Shown here: piece after piece, positions 5,055 to 8,408 of the stretch | Position numbering within the stretch: the stretch's first letter is position 1 | Layout: every line of letters begins with the position of its first letter | NCBI GenBank assembly: GCA_016286595.1 | Contig: JAEETR010000208.1 | Span: 1 to 8,408, forward strand | Reading direction: 5' to 3' | From: Oscillospiraceae bacterium | GTDB lineage: Bacteria > Bacillota > Clostridia > Oscillospirales > Oscillospiraceae | DNA length: 8,408 nt | The notes under the pieces: model-generated | What the model was told of the DNA's origin: nothing | Databases searched by the model: none | The model's input: only the letters and a program-made list of their open reading frames with translations | Made by a program: the position numbers and the translations under genes

Positions 5055-6475
5055 TGGGCGGCTTCTTCGGGGCGGTATCACACCGCGACGTGGTGCTGGA
5101 CGTATTCTTCGGCACCGATTATCACAGCCACCTGGGCACCCGCAACGCCGGCATGGCGGTATGGGACCGGGAGCAGGGGTACAGGCGGCAGATACATTCC
5201 ATATCGAACTCACCCTTCCGCACCAAATTTGAGGACGACCTGGCGGATTTCAAGGGCACCTGCGGCATCGGCTGCATAAGCGACAGCGACCCCCAGCCCC
5301 TCATGGTCCGCTCACAGCTGGGCGTTTACGCCATATCCACCCTGGGCATCATCAACAACTCCGAATCCCTGGTGGAGGACTACTTCGCCACCCACGGCAG
5401 CCAGCTCAACGCCATGAGCTCCGGCAAGGTCAACGACACGGAGCTGGTGGCGGCCCTCATCAACGAGGGCAGCGACCTGGTGGAGGGCATTAAGAAGGCC
5501 CAGCAGCTCATCGACGGGTCCATGACGGTGCTTCTCATGGGCGAAGGCCATCTCATCGCCGCCCGTGACCGCCTGGGAAGGCTCCCTGTGCTCATCGGCC
5601 GGGGGAAGGACGGCTACTGCGTGTCCTTCGAGTCCTTCGCGTACCACAAGCTGGACTACGCCGACTGCTACGAGCTGGGGCCCGGCGAGATAGTCAGGGT
5701 CACCGCCGACGGGTTCGAGACGCTCTCCCCGGCGGGGGACAAGATGAAGATATGCGCCTTCCTGTGGAGCTATTACGGCTACCCCAACTCCAACTATCAG
5801 GGCGTGAACGTGGAGGTCATGCGCAACCGCAACGGCGAGATAATGGCCAAGAACGAGATGGAAAAGGGCACCATGCCCGACGTGGACCTGGTGGCGGGCG
5901 TGCCCGACTCCGGCATACCCCACGCCATCGGCTACGCCAACGCCAGCCACAAGCCCTTCGCAAGACCCTTCGTAAAGTACACTCCCACGTGGCCCCGGTC
6001 CTTCATGCCCTCCAGTCAGGAGGTGCGGGACCAGGTGGCAAAGATGAAGCTCATCCCCGTACCCGAGCTCATCCAGGGCAAGAAGCTTCTGTTCGTGGAC
6101 GATTCCATCGTCCGTGGCACACAGCTCAAGGGCACCGTGGATTTCCTCTACGAGTCCGGCGCGGCGGAGGTGCACATGCGCTCCGCCTGCCCGCCCATCA
6201 TGTACGCCTGCAAGTACATCAACTTCTCCCGCTCCAACTCCGATATGGGCCTGCTGGCCCGCCGGAAGATCCAGGAGCTGGAGGGCGACGAGGGACAGAA
6301 GCATCTGGAGGAGTACTCCGACGCAAATACCGAACGGGGACAGTGCCTCCTCAGGAGCATCTGTCAGGAGCTGGGCTTCGACTCGCTGGGATATCAGTCC
6401 CTTGAGGGCCTCATGGAGGCCATAGGCATAGACCCGGACAAGATCTGCACATACTGCTGGACAGGAAAGGAGTAA
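5054..6475 (+). CDS. purF: PurF-like amidophosphoribosyltransferase with degenerate glutaminase domain
   Basis: Predicted to form 5-phosphoribosylamine from PRPP, the first committed purine step. The 473 residues comprise an N-terminal Ntn-type glutaminase-like domain (about 1-225) and a C-terminal type I phosphoribosyltransferase domain. The PRPP loop FVDDSIVRGT (347-356), VPDSGIPHAIGYA (283-295) and RSFMPSSQEVRDQ (315-327) are intact. C234, C386, C465 and C468 match the four Fe-S cluster cysteines of Bacillus subtilis PurF. The protein begins MGGFFG where PurF matures to an N-terminal catalytic cysteine (CGVFG type). GIGHxR is GIGCIS (71-76) and the oxyanion-hole NG is LG in STLGIINN (95-102), while NDTE (127-130) and RDRLGRLPV (171-179) remain. 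Glutamine hydrolysis therefore looks lost; use of free ammonia or a separate amidotransferase is inference. About 30 extra residues (near 393-435) follow the third cysteine. The start is fixed by TAATG overlap with purC. Confidence 0.9.
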   Translation: MGGFFGAVSHRDVVLDVFFGTDYHSHLGTRNAGMAVWDREQGYRRQIHSISNSPFRTKFEDDLADFKGTCGIGCISDSDPQPLMVRSQLGVYAISTLGIINNSESLVEDYFATHGSQLNAMSSGKVNDTELVAALINEGSDLVEGIKKAQQLIDGSMTVLLMGEGHLIAARDRLGRLPVLIGRGKDGYCVSFESFAYHKLDYADCYELGPGEIVRVTADGFETLSPAGDKMKICAFLWSYYGYPNSNYQGVNVEVMRNRNGEIMAKNEMEKGTMPDVDLVAGVPDSGIPHAIGYANASHKPFARPFVKYTPTWPRSFMPSSQEVRDQVAKMKLIPVPELIQGKKLLFVDDSIVRGTQLKGTVDFLYESGAAEVHMRSACPPIMYACKYINFSRSNSDMGLLARRKIQELEGDEGQKHLEEYSDANTERGQCLLRSICQELGFDSLGYQSLEGLMEAIGIDPDKICTYCWTGKE

Positions 6476-6481
6476 TACGCC

Positions 6482-7519
6482 ATGAGCGATTCCCATTCCG
6501 CATCCTACGCCGCGGCCGGCGTCAATATCGAGGCGGGCTACGAGGGCGTTAAGCTGATGAAAAAGCACGTGGAGCGCACCAATATCCCCGGCGTGCTGTC
6601 GGGACTGGGCGGCTTCGGCGGCCTTTTCATGCCGGATATCTCCGGCATGGCCGAGCCGGTGCTGGTGTCCGGCACCGACGGCGTGGGCACCAAGCAGCGC
6701 ATAGCCCAGATCATGGGCCGCCACGACACCGTGGGCATAGACTGCGTGGCCATGTGCGTAAACGACATAGTGTGCTGCGGGGCAAAGCCCATATTCTTCC
6801 TCGATTACATCGCCATCGGCCGCAACGAGCCGGAAAAGGTGGCCTCGCTGGTCTCCGGCGTGGCGGAGGGCTGCGTGCAGGCAGGCTGCGCTCTCATCGG
6901 CGGCGAGACCGCCGAGCACCCCGGCACCATGGCCCCCGACGACTACGATCTGGCGGGCTTTTCCGTGGGCATCGTGGACAAGGCGAAGATTATCGACAAC
7001 ACCCGCATGGAGGAGGGGGACGTGATCGTCGCCCTGGCCTCCTCCGGCATCCACTCCAACGGCTACTCTCTCGTGAGAAAGGTCTTCGACGTGGAGAACG
7101 CCGACCTGGGCGCGTATATCCCGGAGCTGTCCGGCACCCTGGGCGACGTGCTGCTCACTCCCACGAGGATCTACGTCAAGAGCGTTCTGGCGGCAGTCGC
7201 CGCAGCGGACGTGCGGGGCGTGAGCCACATCACCGGCGGCGGCTTCTATGAGAACATCCCCCGCTCCATCCCCGACGGGCTGGGCGCGAGGATAGACAAG
7301 TCCGCCGTAAAGACTCCGCCCATATTCTCCCTTCTGCAGTCCCGGGGAAATATACCGGAACGGGATATGTTCAACACCTTCAACATGGGCGTGGGCATGA
7401 GCGTGATCGTGTCCGCCGCCACGGCGGACACGGCCCTTGAGGCGCTGCGGGCCGCCGGGGAGGACGCCCGGGTCATCGGCAGCATCGTGAAGAGCGCCGA
7501 CAAGGTGACCATATGCTGA
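6482..7519 (+). CDS. purM: Phosphoribosylformylglycinamidine cyclo-ligase (AIR synthetase)
   Basis: Closes the imidazole ring, converting FGAM to AIR with ATP. The 345 residues match the family length, with the N-terminal AIRS domain and C-terminal AIRS_C domain both complete. Visible motifs are YAAAGVNIEAG (9-19), the ATP-site SGTDGVGTK (63-71), CVND (92-95), GGETAEHPG (140-148), YDLAGFSVG (155-163), SSGIHSNGYSL, HITGGGFYENIPR and the late FNTFNMGVGM. Methionine usually stands where histidine appears in GGETAEHPG. The ATG at 6482 lies nine bases after AAAGGAG (6466-6472), and this ribosome site spans the end of purF. Its stop overlaps the purN start by seven bases. The product AIR is the substrate for the carboxylation step carried out by PurE, encoded upstream in the same operon. 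Confidence 0.97.
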   Translation: MSDSHSASYAAAGVNIEAGYEGVKLMKKHVERTNIPGVLSGLGGFGGLFMPDISGMAEPVLVSGTDGVGTKQRIAQIMGRHDTVGIDCVAMCVNDIVCCGAKPIFFLDYIAIGRNEPEKVASLVSGVAEGCVQAGCALIGGETAEHPGTMAPDDYDLAGFSVGIVDKAKIIDNTRMEEGDVIVALASSGIHSNGYSLVRKVFDVENADLGAYIPELSGTLGDVLLTPTRIYVKSVLAAVAAADVRGVSHITGGGFYENIPRSIPDGLGARIDKSAVKTPPIFSLLQSRGNIPERDMFNTFNMGVGMSVIVSAATADTALEALRAAGEDARVIGSIVKSADKVTIC

Positions 7520-8154
7520 GCAAAACGAGGATCGCCGTGCTGGTATCCGGCGGCGGCACTAATCTGCAGGCTCTCATCGACGCGCAGAAAAGAGGAGACA
7601 TAAAAAGCGGCGAGATCGTGCTGGTCATCGCCAACAGCTCCAGGGCCTACGCGCTGGAGCGGGCGAAAAACGCCGGCATACCCGCCGCGGTCATCACGAA
7701 AAAGAACACCGGCGGCACCCAGGAGACGTTTGAGGCGGCCATGATAAAGGCCCTGGACGAGGCCGGGGCCGACCTCATCATACTGGCGGGCTTTCTCAGC
7801 ATACTCACGGAGAATTTCACCCGCCGCTACCCGAAGCGCATAATAAACATCCATCCCGCCCTCATCCCCTCCTTCTGCGGCAAGGGCTATTACGGCCTTT
7901 ACGTCCACGAGGCGGCCCTGAAGTACGGCGTGAAGGTGACGGGGGCCACGGTGCACTACGTCAACGAGGTTCCCGACGGGGGAGAGATAATCGCCCAGAA
8001 GGCCGTGGACGTGCTGCCCGGCGACACGCCGGAAACGCTCCAGCGGCGGGTGATGGAACAGGCTGAATGGATACTGCTGCCCCGGGCCGCCGAGACGGTT
8101 TCCGAAAGAATAATGAGAGAAAAAGCAAATCTCACCGGAGGGAAAAATGACTGA
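7513..8154 (+). CDS. purN: Phosphoribosylglycinamide formyltransferase (10-formyl-THF dependent)
   Basis: Transfers a formyl group from 10-formyl-tetrahydrofolate to GAR, giving FGAR. The 213 residues form one formyl-transferase domain. SGGGTNLQAL (12-21) is the phosphate-binding loop. The catalytic triad is visible as N112 and H114 in INIHPALIPSF and D155 in VNEVPDGGEI, the equivalents of E. coli N106, H108 and D144. The segment FCGKGYYGLYVHEAAL is the form I associate with Clostridia. The ATG at 7513 lies inside the end of purM (7-base overlap), so translation is probably coupled. The last eight bases overlap the next gene. Because it depends on formyl-folate, its block is one of the events that the operon's ZMP/ZTP-responsive leader would indirectly report. 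Confidence 0.96.
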   Translation: MLSKTRIAVLVSGGGTNLQALIDAQKRGDIKSGEIVLVIANSSRAYALERAKNAGIPAAVITKKNTGGTQETFEAAMIKALDEAGADLIILAGFLSILTENFTRRYPKRIINIHPALIPSFCGKGYYGLYVHEAALKYGVKVTGATVHYVNEVPDGGEIIAQKAVDVLPGDTPETLQRRVMEQAEWILLPRAAETVSERIMREKANLTGGKND

Positions 8155-8408
8155 TTTTATCGAGCTTCTGAAGAACAACCCCTATCCCGGCCGCGGCATA
8201 GCCGTGGGCAAAGACCGCGTGTACTACTTCATCATGGGCCGCAGCGAGAACAGCCGCAACCGCATCTTCTCACTGACCGACGACGGCATCCGCACCGAGG
8301 CCTTCGACCCTGCAAAGGTCAAGGACCCCAGCCTCATCATCTATCACCCCGTGCGCAGAGTCGACGGCGCGCTTATAGTCACCAACGGCGACCAGACCGA
8401 CACCATCC
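8147..8408 (+). CDS. purO: PurO-type IMP cyclohydrolase (3' truncated by window edge)
   Basis: Predicted to close the second purine ring, turning FAICAR into IMP. Only the first 87 residues are visible, and the frame is open to the window end. PYPGRGIAVG (13-22) followed later by SRNRIFS (36-42), IIYHPVR (64-70) and VTNGDQTDTI (78-87) line up in order with archaeal PurO, which has YLGRILAVG, FPNRT and SNGSHTDTI as I recall it. The sequence does not resemble the N-terminal MGS-like IMP cyclohydrolase domain of bacterial PurH. The ATG at 8147 overlaps purN by eight bases and is preceded by GGAGGG (8137-8142), which fixes the start. If this is correct, AICAR transformylase should be a separate gene, perhaps immediately downstream. 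The assignment rests on a partial protein and on recalled family sequence. Confidence 0.85.
   Translation, partial: MTDFIELLKNNPYPGRGIAVGKDRVYYFIMGRSENSRNRIFSLTDDGIRTEAFDPAKVKDPSLIIYHPVRRVDGALIVTNGDQTDTI

Noticed and set aside
4362..5213. 283-codon open frame on the - strand opposite purC
   Set aside because: It mirrors purC and the start of purF, has shadow-type composition and no recognisable family.
5261..5278. Internal CGIG (C70-G71) of the PurF-like protein as a displaced catalytic cysteine
   Set aside because: An Ntn hydrolase nucleophile must be the mature N-terminal residue. This segment aligns with the GIGH region inside the domain, and no start codon or cleavage context is seen there.
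5312..7228. Very long (638-codon) open frame on the - strand opposite purF-like and purM
   Set aside because: Its translation is rich in H, V, A, G and L, the pattern expected when GC-rich codons of a + strand gene are read backwards. It spans two well-recognised genes, and no domain is recognisable.
7246..8178. 310-codon open frame on the - strand opposite purM and purN
   Set aside because: It overlaps two confident genes in full and carries no recognisable motif.

Overview
This window is a housekeeping nucleotide-biosynthesis locus from a GC-rich bacterium. All eleven genes lie on the + strand. Strong AGGAGG-type ribosome binding sites, a vegetative TTGACA/TAAAAT promoter, a class 1B PyrD, a ZTP riboswitch and a split-PurH purine pathway point to Bacillota, class Clostridia. 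An uncultured gut or rumen Oscillospirales-like lineage is my best guess. That placement is inference from gene content and sequence style, not from a search.

Bases 2-3526 are the end of a pyrimidine (UMP) operon: pyrD (cut by the window start), pyrF, pyrE, pyrB, pyrI. The genes overlap by 1-4 bases or are separated by 12 bases. Together they encode aspartate transcarbamoylase with its regulatory chain (PyrB/PyrI), dihydroorotate dehydrogenase (PyrD), orotate phosphoribosyltransferase (PyrE) and OMP decarboxylase (PyrF). Carbamoyl-phosphate synthetase, dihydroorotase and the PyrK partner of PyrD are not visible.

Bases 3527-3820 are non-coding but dense. They hold a probable terminator for the pyr operon, a sigma-A-type promoter directly after its T-run, a ZTP/ZMP riboswitch aptamer (pfl motif), and an 11-bp intrinsic terminator whose 5' arm overlaps the 3' strand of the aptamer. 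The arrangement predicts that ZMP/ZTP binding prevents termination and turns on the purine operon.

Bases 3821-8408 are that purine operon: purE, purC, purF-like, purM, purN and the start of a PurO-type IMP cyclohydrolase, which runs off the window. They cover the PRPP-amination, GAR formylation, AIR cyclisation, carboxylation, SAICAR and final ring-closure steps. purD, purL/Q/S, purB and AICAR transformylase are not visible.

Two points stand out. The PurF-like protein keeps a complete phosphoribosyltransferase domain and all four predicted Fe-S cysteines, but its glutaminase domain has lost the N-terminal cysteine nucleophile and other active-site residues. The last gene resembles archaeal PurO rather than the IMP cyclohydrolase half of PurH, so the ZMP-consuming end of the pathway is probably split between separate proteins under a riboswitch that senses ZMP/ZTP. 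Nothing mobile, no CRISPR array and no tRNA or rRNA gene is seen.
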